NCBI GenBank assembly: GCA_000153385.1
Contig: CH672374.1
Location: forward strand, 2,339,691-2,403,690
Source: Flavobacteria bacterium BBFL7
GTDB lineage: Bacteria > Bacteroidota > Bacteroidia > Flavobacteriales > Flavobacteriaceae
Length of the DNA: 64,000 nt
Reading direction: 5' to 3'
The notes under the pieces are model-generated. The model searched no databases. It was given only the letters and a program-made list of their open reading frames with translations, and was not told the origin of the DNA. The translations under genes were made by a program, and so were the position numbers. Of the stretch, positions 51,801 through 63,800 are shown piece after piece (the stretch's first letter is position 1; each line of letters starts with the position of its first letter).

Positions 51801-52706
51801 TTACACTCGGTAGATGATTATACTCACTTAGTATCTGGTACTTGGACAACAAGTAAAGATACCAATGAGATGATTGCTGATTTACTACACAATTATAAAA
51901 TTAAAGAAAATGATCTTCAAGGATCATTACGTCGCGAGAAGTTTACCATCTCTGTAGGAGATGAACTTCCTGCTGGAATTATCAAACTAGCAAAAGTATA
52001 CATCGCTAAAAAGCGTAAACTTAAGGTAGGAGATAAAATGGCCGGTCGTCACGGTAATAAAGGTATTGTTGCACGTATTGTGCGTCAGGAAGACATGCCT
52101 TTCCTTGAAGATGGAACGCCTGTGGATATCGTGTTGAATCCACTTGGTGTACCTTCACGTATGAACATTGGTCAGATTTATGAAACGGTTCTAGGATGGG
52201 CAGGACAGAAGTTAGGAAAAACTTTTGCAACACCTATTTTTGATGGAGCTACTTTAGATCAGATTAATGCTTATACAGATGAAGCAGGAATCCCACGTTT
52301 CGGTCATACATATTTATATGATGGTGGTACTGGAGATAGATTTGATCAACCTGCAACAGTTGGTGTGATTTATATGTTGAAACTAGGACACATGGTAGAT
52401 GATAAGATGCACGCTCGTTCTATCGGACCATACTCATTGATTACTCAGCAACCACTTGGTGGTAAAGCACAATTTGGTGGTCAGCGATTTGGAGAGATGG
52501 AAGTATGGGCACTAGAGGCTTATGGAGCGTCTAGTACACTGCGTGAAATCTTAACTGTGAAGTCGGATGACGTTATAGGACGTGCAAAGACTTATGAGGC
52601 TATTGTAAAAGGTGAGCCTATGCCAGAACCTGGTCTTCCAGAATCATTTAATGTATTAATGCACGAGTTGAAAGGTCTAGGATTAGACTTAAGACTTGAG
52701 GATTAA
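48894..52706 (+). CDS. rpoB: RNA polymerase beta subunit
   Basis: Start ATG at 48894 ([20 protein letters not shown]), 1,270 residues, typical for Bacteroidetes. The rifampicin-region motif [20 protein letters not shown] and then [10 protein letters not shown] near 470-500 has the wild-type Asp, His and Ser (E. coli 516, 526, 531). C-terminal motifs [18 protein letters not shown] near 1045 and [20 protein letters not shown] near 1195 are complete. The hairpin in the leader and the rpoB-rpoC palindrome are the only unusual features nearby. Confidence 0.99.
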   Translation: MLATNTERINFSTVTTKADYPDLLDIQIKSFQDFFQLETKSDKREVEGLYNTFMENFPITDTRNQFVLEFLDYFVDPPRYSIQECIERGLTYSVPLKSRLKLYCTDPEHEDFETIVQDVYLGTIPYMTPSGTFVINGAERVVVSQLHRSPGVFFGQSFHANGTKLYSARVIPFKGSWIEFATDINSVMYAYIDRKKKLPVTTLFRAIGFERDKDILGIFDLAEEVKASKTGLKKYLGRKLAARVLRTWHEDFVDEDTGEVVSIERNEIVLDRDTVLDKEHIDEIMESQAKTILLHKEDNQSADYAIIHNTLQKDPTNSEKEAVEHIYRQLRNAEPPDEETARGIIDKLFFSDQRYNLGEVGRYRMNKKLGLDIAMDKQVLTKEDIITIIKYLIELINSKAEIDDIDHLSNRRVRTVGEQLSQQFGVGLARMARTIRERMNVRDNEVFTPIDLINAKTLSSVINSFFGTNQLSQFMDQTNPLAEITHKRRLSALGPGGLSRERAGFEVRDVHYTHYGRLCPIETPEGPNIGLISSLAVFAKVNSMGFIETPYRSVKDGVVNLEEEPTYLSAEEEEGMHIAQANLPLNGKGKIDQDKVIARMEGDFPVVDPTEVVYADVAPNQIASISASLIPFLEHDDANRALMGSNMMRQAVPLLRVDAPIVGTGLERQVATDSRVLINAEGDGEVTYVDAQRISIKYDRTDREIAISFEPEETTYNLIKFRKTNQGTSITLKPIVKKGDRVNRGQVLCQGYATEAGELALGRNMKVAFMPWKGYNFEDAIVISEKVVREDIFTSIHVDEYSLDVRDTKLGNEELTPDIPNVSEEATADLDEQGMIRIGAEVKPGDILIGKITPKGESDPTPEEKLLRAIFGDKAGDVKDASLKASPSLRGVVIDKKLFSRAVKDKRKRAQDKEDIAKLEQAYQSKFDNLQERLIEKLFEIVSGKTSQGVFNDLGEEVLPKGKKYTLKMLHSVDDYTHLVSGTWTTSKDTNEMIADLLHNYKIKENDLQGSLRREKFTISVGDELPAGIIKLAKVYIAKKRKLKVGDKMAGRHGNKGIVARIVRQEDMPFLEDGTPVDIVLNPLGVPSRMNIGQIYETVLGWAGQKLGKTFATPIFDGATLDQINAYTDEAGIPRFGHTYLYDGGTGDRFDQPATVGVIYMLKLGHMVDDKMHARSIGPYSLITQQPLGGKAQFGGQRFGEMEVWALEAYGASSTLREILTVKSDDVIGRAKTYEAIVKGEPMPEPGLPESFNVLMHELKGLGLDLRLED

Positions 52707-52723
52707 TTTTTTAACGGTGGTTT

Positions 52724-52757
52724 TTATGATTACGCTTTCGCGAAAGCGTAATCATAA
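52724..52757. repeat. Extended (34-bp) palindrome between rpoB and rpoC
   Basis: Contains GCTTTCGCGAAAGC at 52734-52747; perfect symmetry continues to 34 bp (left half TTATGATTACGCTTTCG). It fills much of the 87-bp gap. No T run follows. Confidence 0.9.
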
Positions 52758-52793
52758 CTCTCACCAGCTTTAACTAAAAATAGTACCATAATT

Positions 52794-55700
52794 ATGGCTA
52801 GATATAAAGACGCCCCAACCCAGAAGAAATTTTCAAAAATTTCAATCGGTCTCGCATCACCAGAATCTATTCTCGCAGAGTCTAAAGGTGAGGTATTAAA
52901 ACCAGAGACGATTAATTACCGTACGCACAAACCAGAGCGTGACGGACTTTTTTGTGAGCGCATTTTTGGTCCTGTAAAGGATTATGAGTGTGCCTGTGGA
53001 AAGTATAAGCGTATACGTTATAAAGGAATTGTATGTGATCGATGTGGTGTAGAGGTAACTGAGAAGAAAGTACGTCGTGATCGTATAGGGCATATTAACC
53101 TTGTTGTGCCAGTTGCGCACATCTGGTATTTCCGTAGTCTTCCTAACAAAATTGGTTATTTATTAGGACTTCCTTCAAAGAAGCTTGATATGATTATTTA
53201 CTACGAACGTTATGTAGTAATTCAACCAGGTATTGCAAAAAATGAAGAAGGTGAACCAGTTCAAAAATTAGAATTTCTTACTGAAGAGGAGTATCTAAAT
53301 ATTTTAGATAGTCTTCCTCAAGAGAATTTATATTTAGAAGACTCAGATCCTAATAAGTTTATAGCTAAGATGGGAGCAGAATGTCTAATAGACCTTTTGC
53401 AACGTATCGATTTAGAAGGATTGTCTTATGATTTACGTCACAAGGCAAATAACGAAACTTCTAAGCAACGTAAAACGGAAGCTTTAAAGCGTTTACAAGT
53501 TGTAGAAGCGCTTAAAGAGTCTAATGTTTTAAGAGAAAATAAGGCTGAGTGGATGATCATGAAGGTGATCCCAGTTATCCCACCAGAATTAAGACCTCTT
53601 GTGCCTCTAGATGGTGGTCGTTTTGCAACTTCAGATTTAAATGATTTATACCGTCGTGTAATTATACGTAACAATCGTTTAAAGAGATTGATGGAGATAA
53701 AAGCTCCAGAAGTAATCTTGCGTAATGAGAAGCGTATGTTGCAAGAAGCGGTTGATTCACTTCTTGATAACACGAGAAAATCTAGTGCTGTTAAAACAGA
53801 CTCTAACAGACCTCTTAAATCTTTATCAGATTCATTAAAAGGTAAGCAAGGGCGTTTCCGTCAGAACTTACTAGGTAAGCGTGTGGATTATTCTGCACGT
53901 TCTGTAATTGTTGTTGGACCAGAGCTTAAATTATATGAGTGTGGTATCCCTAAGGATATGGCTGCAGAGCTTTACAAGCCATTTGTAATACGTAAGCTTA
54001 TTGAGCGTGGTATCGTAAAGACAGTAAAATCTGCAAAGAAAATAATAGATAAGAAAGAACCTGTTGTTTGGGATATCTTGGAGAATGTTCTTAAAGGACA
54101 TCCAGTGATGTTAAACCGTGCTCCTACACTTCACAGACTTGGAATTCAAGCATTCCAACCAAAGTTGATTGAAGGTAAAGCAATCCAGTTACACCCATTA
54201 GTGTGTACAGCATTTAATGCCGATTTTGATGGTGATCAAATGGCGGTACACCTGCCATTAGGTCCTGAAGCGATATTAGAATGTCAGTTATTGATGCTTG
54301 CATCACATAACATATTAAACCCAGCAAATGGTAGCCCTATTGCTGTACCATCTCAAGATATGGTATTGGGTCTTTACTACATGACCAAGCTACGTCGTTC
54401 AACGCCTGAGCATAAGGTTATAGGTGAAGGGTTAACTTTCTATGGTCCTGAAGAATTAGTAATCGCATTCAACGAGAAGCGTGTTGATATTAATGCGCCT
54501 GTTAAATGTAGAATTAATCTTCTGCAACCAGACGGTTCTTATAAAGCAGAAGTTATTGAAACTACAGCAGGTCGTGTGATATTTAATCAAGCGGTACCGG
54601 ATGAAGCTGGATATATTAATGAAGTGCTTACTAAAAAGGCGCTACGTGATATTATAGGAGACATTCTTAAAGTAACTGACGTTCCAAGAACGGCTGCGTT
54701 ACTTGATGAAATTAAAGACATGGGTTATGGCTTTGCATTCCGTGGTGGATTATCATTCTCTCTAGGTGATATTATGATACCTGATGAGAAACAAGCTATG
54801 ATTGATGCAGCTAATACTAAGGTTGATGCAATACGCGGAAATTATGGTATGGGTCTTATAACTCAAAACGAGAGATATAATCAAGTTATTGATGTATGGA
54901 CAGCTACTAACGCTGAGCTTACTGAATTAGCTATGAAGAATATTAGAGAAGATAATCAAGGTTTCAACTCTGTGTTTATGATGCTTGACTCTGGAGCTCG
55001 TGGATCTAAAGAACAGATTCGTCAGTTAACAGGTATGCGTGGATTAATGGCTAAGCCTAAAAAATCTAATTCTGGTGGTGGAGAAATTATTGAAAATCCA
55101 ATTCTTTCTAACTTTAAAGAAGGTTTATCAATTCTTGAATACTTTATTTCTACTCACGGTGCACGTAAAGGTCTTGCGGATACGGCTCTTAAAACAGCAG
55201 ATGCAGGTTATCTAACACGTCGTTTACATGATGTTGCACAAGATGTAATTGTGAATGTAGAAGATTGTGAAACTTTGAGAGGAATTGAAGTTTCTGCGCT
55301 TAAGAAGAATGAAGAAGTTATGGAAAAACTTAGTGCACGTGTACTAGGTAGAGTAGCTCTTCATGATGTAATTGACCCAGCTACACAAACAGTTATTGTT
55401 GAGGCAGGTGAGTTAATTACTGAAGAAATTGCAGATATAATTGAGGCATCAGATTTAGAATCTGTAGAGGTACGTTCACCTTTAACTTGTGAGGCTAAGA
55501 AAGGTATTTGTGTGAAATGTTATGGTCGCAACCTTGCAACTAATAAACTAGTGATGCGTGGTGAAGCGGTTGGTGTAATTGCTGCACAGTCTATTGGAGA
55601 ACCAGGTACACAGTTAACGCTACGTACTTTCCACGTGGGTGGTGTTGCAGGTAACGTTTCTCAAGAAAATACAATTGTAGCTAAGCATGATGGTATTTTA

Positions 55701-57101
55701 GAAATTGAAGATCTTAAATTAGTTAAGAGTGAAGATAATACTGGTAATCCAGTTAATGTTGTGATTTCTAGAACTGCTGAAGCTAAAGTGCTTCATCCAG
55801 CTACAAAGATGTTGCTTAATTCTAATAACATTCCTTATGGATCTGAATTGTATGCTACAGCAGGTTCTAAGGTTAAAAAGGGAGATGTTCTTGCTAAATG
55901 GGATCCATTTAATGGTGTGATTATTTCTGAATTTGCTGGAAAAATCAAGTTTGAAAATATTATTCAGGGAACAACTTTCCAGGTTGAGACGGATGAGCAA
56001 ACTGGTTATGAAGAGAAAGTGATTACGGACTCTAGAGATAAGAAGTTAATTCCAACATTACATATTGTAGATAGTAAAGGAGATACACAAATATCTTATA
56101 ACCTACCGGTTGGGTCGCATCTAATGGTGAATGACTCAGAAAAAATTAAGGTAGGTAAGGTTCTTGTTAAAATACCACGTAAGTCTGCAAAGGCTGGTGA
56201 TATTACTGGAGGTCTTCCTCGAGTAACAGAATTATTTGAAGCACGTAATCCTTCTAATCCTGCGGTAGTTAGTGAGATTGATGGTGTTGTTGCTTTTGGA
56301 AAAATTAAGAGAGGTAACCGTGAGATTATTGTAACCTCTAAAACAGATGAAGTTAAAAAGTATCTTGTTAAACTTTCAAATCAAATTCTTGTTCAAGAAA
56401 ATGATTATGTAAGAGCAGGAATGCCTTTATCAGATGGTTCAATTACTCCTAAAGATATTCTTGCTATTAAAGGACCTAGTGCTGTACAACAATATCTTGT
56501 GAACGAAGTTCAAGAAGTTTACCGACTACAAGGTGTTAAGATTAATGATAAGCACTTTGAAGTAGTTGTACGTCAAATGATGCGTAAAGTAAGAATTGTA
56601 GATCCAGGTGATGGAGTTTTCTTAGAGAATCAATTAATACATACAGAAGATTTTATTGTTGAAAACGATAAACTTTATGGTATGAAGGTAGTTGAAGATG
56701 CTGGGGATTCTGATTCACTGAAATTAGGTCAATTGATCTCTTCAAGAGAATTAAGAGATGAGAATTCTTTATTACGCCGTGAAGATAAAGCGTTAGTAGT
56801 AGCTAGAGATGTAGTCCCTGCTACGGCCGAGCCTGTTTTGCAAGGTATTACAAGAGCGTCTCTTCAGACTAAATCATTTATCAGTGCTGCTTCTTTCCAA
56901 GAAACAACTAAGGTATTGAACGAAGCTGCGGTTAGTGGTAAAGTGGATTCATTAGAAGGACTTAAAGAAAATGTTATTGTAGGTCACAGAATTCCAGCTG
57001 GTACTGGAATGCGTAATTATGATGATATTATTGTAGGGTCTAAGGAAGAGTTTGAAAAGTTAATGGCTTCTAAAGAGGAACCAACACCTAATTATAATTA
57101 A
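52794..57101 (+). CDS. rpoC: RNA polymerase beta' subunit
   Basis: The 1,435 residues include the Zn ribbon ([20 protein letters not shown]) near 66, the active-site motif [15 protein letters not shown] near 475 (three catalytic Asp), the bridge-helix/trigger-loop region ([20 protein letters not shown] near 935), the second Zn site [14 protein letters not shown] near 900 and the end region. The DUF3467 gene starts 1 bp after the stop. Confidence 0.99.
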   Translation: MARYKDAPTQKKFSKISIGLASPESILAESKGEVLKPETINYRTHKPERDGLFCERIFGPVKDYECACGKYKRIRYKGIVCDRCGVEVTEKKVRRDRIGHINLVVPVAHIWYFRSLPNKIGYLLGLPSKKLDMIIYYERYVVIQPGIAKNEEGEPVQKLEFLTEEEYLNILDSLPQENLYLEDSDPNKFIAKMGAECLIDLLQRIDLEGLSYDLRHKANNETSKQRKTEALKRLQVVEALKESNVLRENKAEWMIMKVIPVIPPELRPLVPLDGGRFATSDLNDLYRRVIIRNNRLKRLMEIKAPEVILRNEKRMLQEAVDSLLDNTRKSSAVKTDSNRPLKSLSDSLKGKQGRFRQNLLGKRVDYSARSVIVVGPELKLYECGIPKDMAAELYKPFVIRKLIERGIVKTVKSAKKIIDKKEPVVWDILENVLKGHPVMLNRAPTLHRLGIQAFQPKLIEGKAIQLHPLVCTAFNADFDGDQMAVHLPLGPEAILECQLLMLASHNILNPANGSPIAVPSQDMVLGLYYMTKLRRSTPEHKVIGEGLTFYGPEELVIAFNEKRVDINAPVKCRINLLQPDGSYKAEVIETTAGRVIFNQAVPDEAGYINEVLTKKALRDIIGDILKVTDVPRTAALLDEIKDMGYGFAFRGGLSFSLGDIMIPDEKQAMIDAANTKVDAIRGNYGMGLITQNERYNQVIDVWTATNAELTELAMKNIREDNQGFNSVFMMLDSGARGSKEQIRQLTGMRGLMAKPKKSNSGGGEIIENPILSNFKEGLSILEYFISTHGARKGLADTALKTADAGYLTRRLHDVAQDVIVNVEDCETLRGIEVSALKKNEEVMEKLSARVLGRVALHDVIDPATQTVIVEAGELITEEIADIIEASDLESVEVRSPLTCEAKKGICVKCYGRNLATNKLVMRGEAVGVIAAQSIGEPGTQLTLRTFHVGGVAGNVSQENTIVAKHDGILEIEDLKLVKSEDNTGNPVNVVISRTAEAKVLHPATKMLLNSNNIPYGSELYATAGSKVKKGDVLAKWDPFNGVIISEFAGKIKFENIIQGTTFQVETDEQTGYEEKVITDSRDKKLIPTLHIVDSKGDTQISYNLPVGSHLMVNDSEKIKVGKVLVKIPRKSAKAGDITGGLPRVTELFEARNPSNPAVVSEIDGVVAFGKIKRGNREIIVTSKTDEVKKYLVKLSNQILVQENDYVRAGMPLSDGSITPKDILAIKGPSAVQQYLVNEVQEVYRLQGVKINDKHFEVVVRQMMRKVRIVDPGDGVFLENQLIHTEDFIVENDKLYGMKVVEDAGDSDSLKLGQLISSRELRDENSLLRREDKALVVARDVVPATAEPVLQGITRASLQTKSFISAASFQETTKVLNEAAVSGKVDSLEGLKENVIVGHRIPAGTGMRNYDDIIVGSKEEFEKLMASKEEPTPNYN

Positions 57102-57102
57102 A

Positions 57103-57408
57103 ATGGAGAAACAAGATCAAAATAAATTAAATATAGAAATTGATGCCGAAGTGGCGGAAGGTCAGTATAGTAACCTTGCTATTATTAATCACTCTATGTC
57201 TGAATTTGTTGTAGATTTTGTTAATATAATGCCTGGTAATCCTAAAAGTAAGGTTAAGTCGAGAATTGTCTTGACTCCGCAACACGCTAAACGATTAGCT
57301 AAAGCACTTGCTGATAATGTTCGGAAATTTGAAAAAGCAAATGGAGATATTAAGGATTATGAACAGCCTCCGATTCCTTTAAATTTTGGTCCTACTGGAC
57401 AAGCGTAA
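57103..57408 (+). CDS. DUF3467 family protein
   Basis: The 101 residues match DUF3467, often found directly after rpoC in Bacteroidetes: NIEIDAEVAEGQYSNLAIIN near 10, HSMSEFVVDFVNIMPG near 30, KSRIVLTPQHAKRLAKAL near 52. Function unknown; small, acidic-to-basic, no signal peptide. It is 1 bp after rpoC and followed by a terminator, so it is the last gene of the rpo operon. Confidence 0.85.
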   Translation: MEKQDQNKLNIEIDAEVAEGQYSNLAIINHSMSEFVVDFVNIMPGNPKSKVKSRIVLTPQHAKRLAKALADNVRKFEKANGDIKDYEQPPIPLNFGPTGQA

Positions 57409-57410
57409 AC

Positions 57411-57440
57411 AAAAGCCTGATGTTATCATCAGGCTTTCTT
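57411..57440 (+). terminator. Terminator of the rpoBC operon
   Basis: Stem AAAGCCTGATG/CATCAGGCTTT around a short loop, followed by TCTT, directly after the DUF3467 stop. Confidence 0.85.
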
Positions 57441-57764
57441 ATTTAAAATATTTTATTAATAATTAAATATTATAGTTTGAAAATACTTAGGTGTTTTAAA
57501 GCTGTTTGCGAGACTTTTTTTGGTTAGTCATAACGTAAGTGGGTGATTTAATTTAATACTATCTAAGGATTGTAATATTAGGTTTTTCGACTTGAATTAA
57601 AATTTTCAAAATGATTTTTTAAAATTTTTGTTAGTTTTTTCATTTTCAACTTTTGTTAATATGCTCTCATGATAGTTTGTTGCTATTAAACGATAAAATA
57701 TTGTTCATAAACGAAAAGTATGTTTTATTCATTAAATTGCTGATTTAACCTACTGCAATAGAAT
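57441..57764. other. Long AT-rich intergenic region before the adhesin gene
   Basis: About 320 bp of very AT-rich DNA between the rpo terminator and the adhesin promoter. No gene or repeat recognised. A weak LytTR-like pair (GTTCAT at 57703, GTTTTAT at 57722) was judged too poor. Confidence 0.6.
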
Positions 57765-57772
57765 TATTTTTG
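57765..57772 (+). promoter_or_regulatory. Possible -7 element for the adhesin gene
   Basis: TATTTTTG matches TAnnTTTG; the nearest TTG (57737-57739) is 25 nt upstream. The same -7 sequence followed by CC is used before rpsU. Confidence 0.45.
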
Positions 57773-57842
57773 CCACTTATATATTTTGGCTTTTTTAACA
57801 TTTGTCAATTTGTATACTACACTTAATAAGGTATTTCAATAT

Positions 57843-60800
57843 ATGGACATTTTTACCTCCCCAAAAAATTCCAAAAATTTGTTAAACAAATTTTTGCTTC
57901 TATCATTCTCTCTTTTATTATTCTCATGCAATTTATCTTATGCTGATGGTACTAAGCAGGTGACGCCATCTGCTACAGGTGTTGAACCAACTAATGGTAC
58001 AGCATTGTATATAACTAATAATATTAGAGGTTCTTATTTCAATGCACCTAATTCTAATAGGATAAGATTTACAATTGTGGATAACGCAAATGAAAATTTT
58101 TATTTTGGTGTGAATGCTTTACAGAGGTTAGAGGCTTTTAATAATCCCGCAATAGGTCGCTTTACCTATTATAGAATTTTTGATAACTCCAATACATTAG
58201 TTCAGCAAGGGAGATTTAATGATGGTTCTGCTAACAATGTGGATCCTTCGCCAGGTGATTTAGGTTATATTGCTACTTATTTGGAGGCCTTTAATGGTCC
58301 CAATGGGGTCGGTGGTGTTACAAATGGATATAATCCATTTGTATTTGACCCAACTACAGATGGTGATTTTTATATTGAGATTTATGTGAGTACTGATGGT
58401 GGGGTTACTCCTTTTGTATTTAACTCTGGTAATGAGTTGAACTTTTTCATGCCTTATTTTGATTTTACAGTTGGTACCGCGACGTCAGGTCCAATTTTAG
58501 GTAGAGTTTGGTCTGATAAATGGAGTTTTATCGCTTATTTGTTTGATGATGCAGATGAGAATGCTGGTACTGCTGATGTTCCAACACCAAGCTTAGATGC
58601 CTCTGTGGAAGGTGAATTTTTCGCGTTTACGAATGATGGAGTTATTGTTAAAGTTGACTTTGCTGATGACTTTAGACCTTTGGCTTATGAGTTGTCTATG
58701 AATAGATTCGGTGTTGTTGAAGATGATACAGATCCAGCTAACGATTTCTTGACAAATCGATTGTCAACAAATAGACCTTCAAGTACATCACCAGGACTGA
58801 ATAATGGTTATAAAGTTTTTATTACCTCTCCTGATCAAAACGTTTTTGTTCCTGCTCCGGTTGCTGCTCCAGTGGTGACTGGCAATATTCTGGGGTGTCC
58901 AGGGGCTTATTATATTCCTTATAAGTTAGATGCTGCAGGAGACGTAGCAATTTTGTTGGATTTGAACGGAGTGTCTGGTTATCAGCCCAATACGTCCGAT
59001 GTGGTAGTGGAGTCTTTTGAAGAACAGCCAGGTGATAAAGTTCTCTTTTGGGATGGCGTAGATGGAAATGGAACTGTGGTTTCTGAGAATACCAATGTTA
59101 GTGTGACTGTAACTACTTTTAGAGGTCGTACAAATTTACCAATGTACGATGCGGAATTTAATGTTGATGGTTTATTTGTTGAGGCTGTTGCTCCTTTATT
59201 TTCTAATCAAAGTTTATATTGGGATGATTCAGCTCTTGTAGCTTTTGGTGTTTGTAATGGTTTAAATGATAACGACGGGAATAATATAACTGTAGGAACT
59301 TACCAAAGAACTGATTTGTTAGATCCTATCACAGGACCTACTCATGGTTGGAATGGTTCAAATCCTGATCAAACTGTTCCTGCTGTTTCGGGTGGTTTAG
59401 GTTCAGATACGGCACTATTGTGTGATGATTATGGTAATGACCGGGTGATTAATACCTGGTTTTATGGTTATGTTCAAGAGTCCAATCCTGTTTCCTTGAG
59501 ATTGCCCTCATGTGATAAAGACGGTGATGGTATTGATGATAACGTTGATATTGATGACGATAATGATGGTATTGCAGATGTTGACGAACTTTTTGGTGTT
59601 TCTGGTGGTGACCCCTTAGGTGATGATGATGGCGATGGATTGTTTAATTATTTTGATCCAAGTACGGGACCTGGTGATGATGGGCCGGCTAATCCTAATT
59701 TTGTAGATGCTAATGGTGACGGTGTTAGTGATCAATATGATGTTGATGGAGATGGTGTTATTGATCAATTTGATTTAGATTCAGATGGTGATGGTATTCC
59801 AGATAATAATGAGGCTCAAAGCACCCAGGATTTTACTGCTCAAGGTAGTGTAGCTGACTCTGATAATGATGGGCTAGTGAATACATATGATAATGGTGCT
59901 ACAGGGCTTTCGCCAGTAGATACAGATTCAGATGGGATACCTGATTATAAAGATACAGATAGTGATAATGACGGTATTGTTGATACAACAGAAGCAGGGC
60001 TTACTTTGTCTAATGCCGATTTAGATAATGACGGTCTTGATGATGCTGTTGATAGTACTTCTAATGATTATTTAGATCCGGATGGTACTATCAATAATAC
60101 CGCTGATCTGCCAGATGCTGACGGTGATGTTAATGGCGGTGGTGATGTCGACTTTAGAGATACGGAATCTTCTATTGATTCTGATGGTGATGGAATATTT
60201 GATGAGGCAGATCTTGATGATGATAATGATGGTATATTGGATTCTGTTGAATGTTTAACGCCATCAACTGTTGTTGGTCCATTGAATGCAGGTAATACTT
60301 CTTTCAGTTTTACAGGTACAGGTGGAATTAATGATGCAAATTTAGATTTTATAACTATTAATGGAATTCAGTATTCTGAGTTTATTCTTCCAGACTCTTA
60401 TGAAGAGAATTTTTCAACAACGAGTGATAATGTAGTTTATGAAGTGTTGAATAATGTTTCTGGTCAGGGTGATGGTCCGACTGGTGCTAATATTTCCAAT
60501 CCTAATTGGAACGATATAATATTAAGCTCATTTAGAGATCCTAATTTTAATCATTTTCAAGGGCTTTCGGGAGCTGTGCTGGATTCTGATTTTTATACTC
60601 TAACTTATGATGTTCCAGTTGTTGTTTCAGGAGATTCCTTTTTACTAGTTTCCGAACGTGATGGAAATAATGCGTTTGATATTCAATTTTTTGATGCTGC
60701 TGGCGTGCTTATTGGAAGTACGCTGAATGTAGCTGTTACTGATTATATTAATTCAGGTTTAAATACTTCTGTTGGTCAGCCTATTACTATTGCAGCATTC

Positions 60801-63800
60801 CCTCTTTCTGATATTGCACCTGCAGGTGCTGTAATTAAAACGATACAAGTGTCACCAGCAGCTAATGGTGATGGAGGAGATGGTAAAGTGTTTATTGTTT
60901 CTGAAGCATTTCAGTGTAATGATAGTGATGGTGATGGGGTGATAGATAGTCTAGATTTAGATTCTGATAATGATGGGATTTACGATGCAGTAGAAGCTGG
61001 TCATGATCAAGTTAATGTAAATGGCCAATTGACTGGTCCAGTTGGTATGGATGGTGTTCCTGATAGTGTGCAAGATGCAGGTCAAGAAGATAGTGGTATT
61101 GTTAATTATACCGTAGCAGATACAGATGGTGCGGATGGTCCAGATTATTTAGACTTAGATTCTGATGGTGACGGATGTAATGATGCTAAAGAGGCTGGTT
61201 TTCTTGATGCTTTCGCGAAAGCGGATGAAAATGGTGTTCTAGGGAATCCTGATCCAGAGACTGTTAATCTAAATAATGGATTGGTTACTAGCGGTAATGG
61301 TGGTGAAGGTTATGCAGTGCCTACCGATACTAATTCAGACGGTACTTTTGACTTTCAAGATGCTACAGAAAATTTTGGCTGTTCTGCTGTTTTAGATCTA
61401 GTTAAGACAAGTACCTTTAATCCTTCTACAGGAGTTATTAATTATACATATACGTTGACAAACGCGGGTCCTAGTTTTGCTTTTGACATTTCTATTGATG
61501 AAAATGCAGGAGATTTTACAGGTAATGCAACACCTTTGCCTGTGCCTATGTATAGTTCGGGCGGTACTTTTGAAGGAGGTAATGCTGGTGAACTTGATCT
61601 TAGAGTAGGAGCTAGTATAGTTTATACTGCGACATATACTATTAATCAAGATGATATAAATGCTAGTCAGGTAGATAATAGAGCTACTGCAAATGGTGTT
61701 GATGATAATGGTGATGCGACAAGTGATGTGTCAGATGATGGTAATGATGCTGATGGGAATTTAGTTGATGATGTTACAGTTACACCTTTGCAGGTAGGTC
61801 AATTAACAGGTCATCTTTATAACGATTCAAATGGAAATGGAACACAAGATGCTGGTGAACCTGATTTAGCAGGAGTTGATGTTTTGATAACTCCTACAAA
61901 TGGAAACCCTCAAACTGTCACTACAGACGTAAATGGTGATTACCAAGTCTCAGTAATAGCAGGTTCAACTGTTGTAGATATTGTGGATACAGACCTTCCT
62001 GCTGGTTTTGTTCAGACCGAAGGAACCGACCCAACGAATGTAACAGTAACGGCTGGAGCAACAACGACAGAAGAAGACAATGGATTCAATGTACCAGGCA
62101 CGGTAACAGGAGTAGTTTATAATGATGTAAACGGAAACGGGACACAAGATGCAGGCGAGCCAGGCATAGAAAACGTAGAAGTTACGATTACGGACAGTGC
62201 AGGTCAAGTAGTAACCGTTCAGACGGATGCAACAGGAACTTACACGGCTCAAGTAGCAGCACCAGGCACAGCAAGCGTAGATATCGATGATGCAGATCTA
62301 CCATTAGGTTTTGTACAAACAGAAGGAGATGATCCTACGGATGTAACAGTAACGGCTGGAGCAACAACGACAGAAGAAGACAATGGATTCAATGTACCAG
62401 GCACGGTAACAGGAGTAGTTTATAATGATGTAAACGGAAACGGGACACAAGATGCAGGCGAGCCAGGCATAGAAAACGTAGAAGTTACGATTACGGACAG
62501 TGCAGGTCAAGCAGTAACTGTTCAGACGGATGCAACAGGAACTTACACGGCTCAAGTAGCAGCACCAGGCACAGCAAGCGTAGATATCGATGATGCAGAT
62601 CTACCATTAGGTTTTGTACAAACAGAAGGAGATGATCCTACGGATGTAACAGTAACGGCTGGAGCAACAACGACAGAAGAAGACAATGGATTCAATGTAC
62701 CAGGCACGGTAACAGGAGTAGTTTATAATGATGTAAACGGAAACGGGACACAAGATGCAGGCGAGCCAGGCATAGAAAACGTAGAAGTTACGATTACGGA
62801 CAGTGCAGGTCAAGCAGTAACTGTTCAGACGGATGCAACAGGAACTTACACGGCTCAAGTAGCAGCACCAGGCACAGCAAGCGTAGATATCGATGATGCA
62901 GATCTACCATTAGGTTTTGTACAAACAGAAGGAGATGATCCTACGGATGTAACAGTAACGGCTGGAGCAACAACGACAGAAGAAGACAATGGATTCAATG
63001 TACCAGGCACGGTAACAGGAGTAGTTTATAATGATGTAAACGGAAACGGGACACAAGATGCAGGCGAGCCAGGCATAGAAAACGTAGAAGTTACGATTAC
63101 GGACAGTGCAGGTCAAGCAGTAACCGTTCAGACGGATGCAACAGGAACTTACACGGCTCAAGTAGCAGCACCAGGCACAGCAAGCGTAGATATCGATGAT
63201 GCAGATCTACCATTAGGTTTTGTACAAACAGAAGGAGATGATCCTACGGATGTAACAGTAACGGCTGGAGCAACAACGACAGAAGAAGACAATGGATTCA
63301 ATGTACCAGGCACGGTAACAGGAGTAGTTTATAATGATGTAAACGGAAACGGGACACAAGATGCAGGCGAGCCAGGCATAGAAAACGTAGAAGTTACGAT
63401 TACGGACAGTGCAGGTCAAGCAGTAACTGTTCAGACGGATGCAACAGGAACTTACACGGCTCAAGTAGCAGCACCAGGCACAGCAAGCGTAGATATCGAT
63501 GATGCAGATCTACCATTAGGTTTTGTACAAACAGAAGGAGATGATCCTACGGATGTAACAGTAACGGCTGGAGCAACAACGACAGAAGAAGACAATGGAT
63601 TCAATGTACCAGGCACGGTAACAGGAGTAGTTTATAATGATGTAAACGGAAACGGGACACAAGATGCAGGCGAGCCAGGCATAGAAAACGTAGAAGTTAC
63701 GATTACGGACAGTGCAGGTCAAGCAGTAACTGTTCAGACGGATGCAACAGGAACTTACACGGCTCAAGTAGCAGCACCAGGCACAGCAAGCGTAGATATC

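Noticed and set aside
57703..57728. Possible LytTR box pair (GTTCAT, GTTTTAT) before the adhesin
   Set aside because: Spacing is 19 bp, matches to the box are poor (missing positions 2-3 or 8-9), and the region is AT-rich.
61965..63767. Repeated antisense open frames of about 83 codons on the minus strand
   Set aside because: They follow from the 303-bp repeats and their codon use; the sense frame is continuous with signal peptide and domains. Their translations are Cys/Arg/Ser-rich without any domain pattern.
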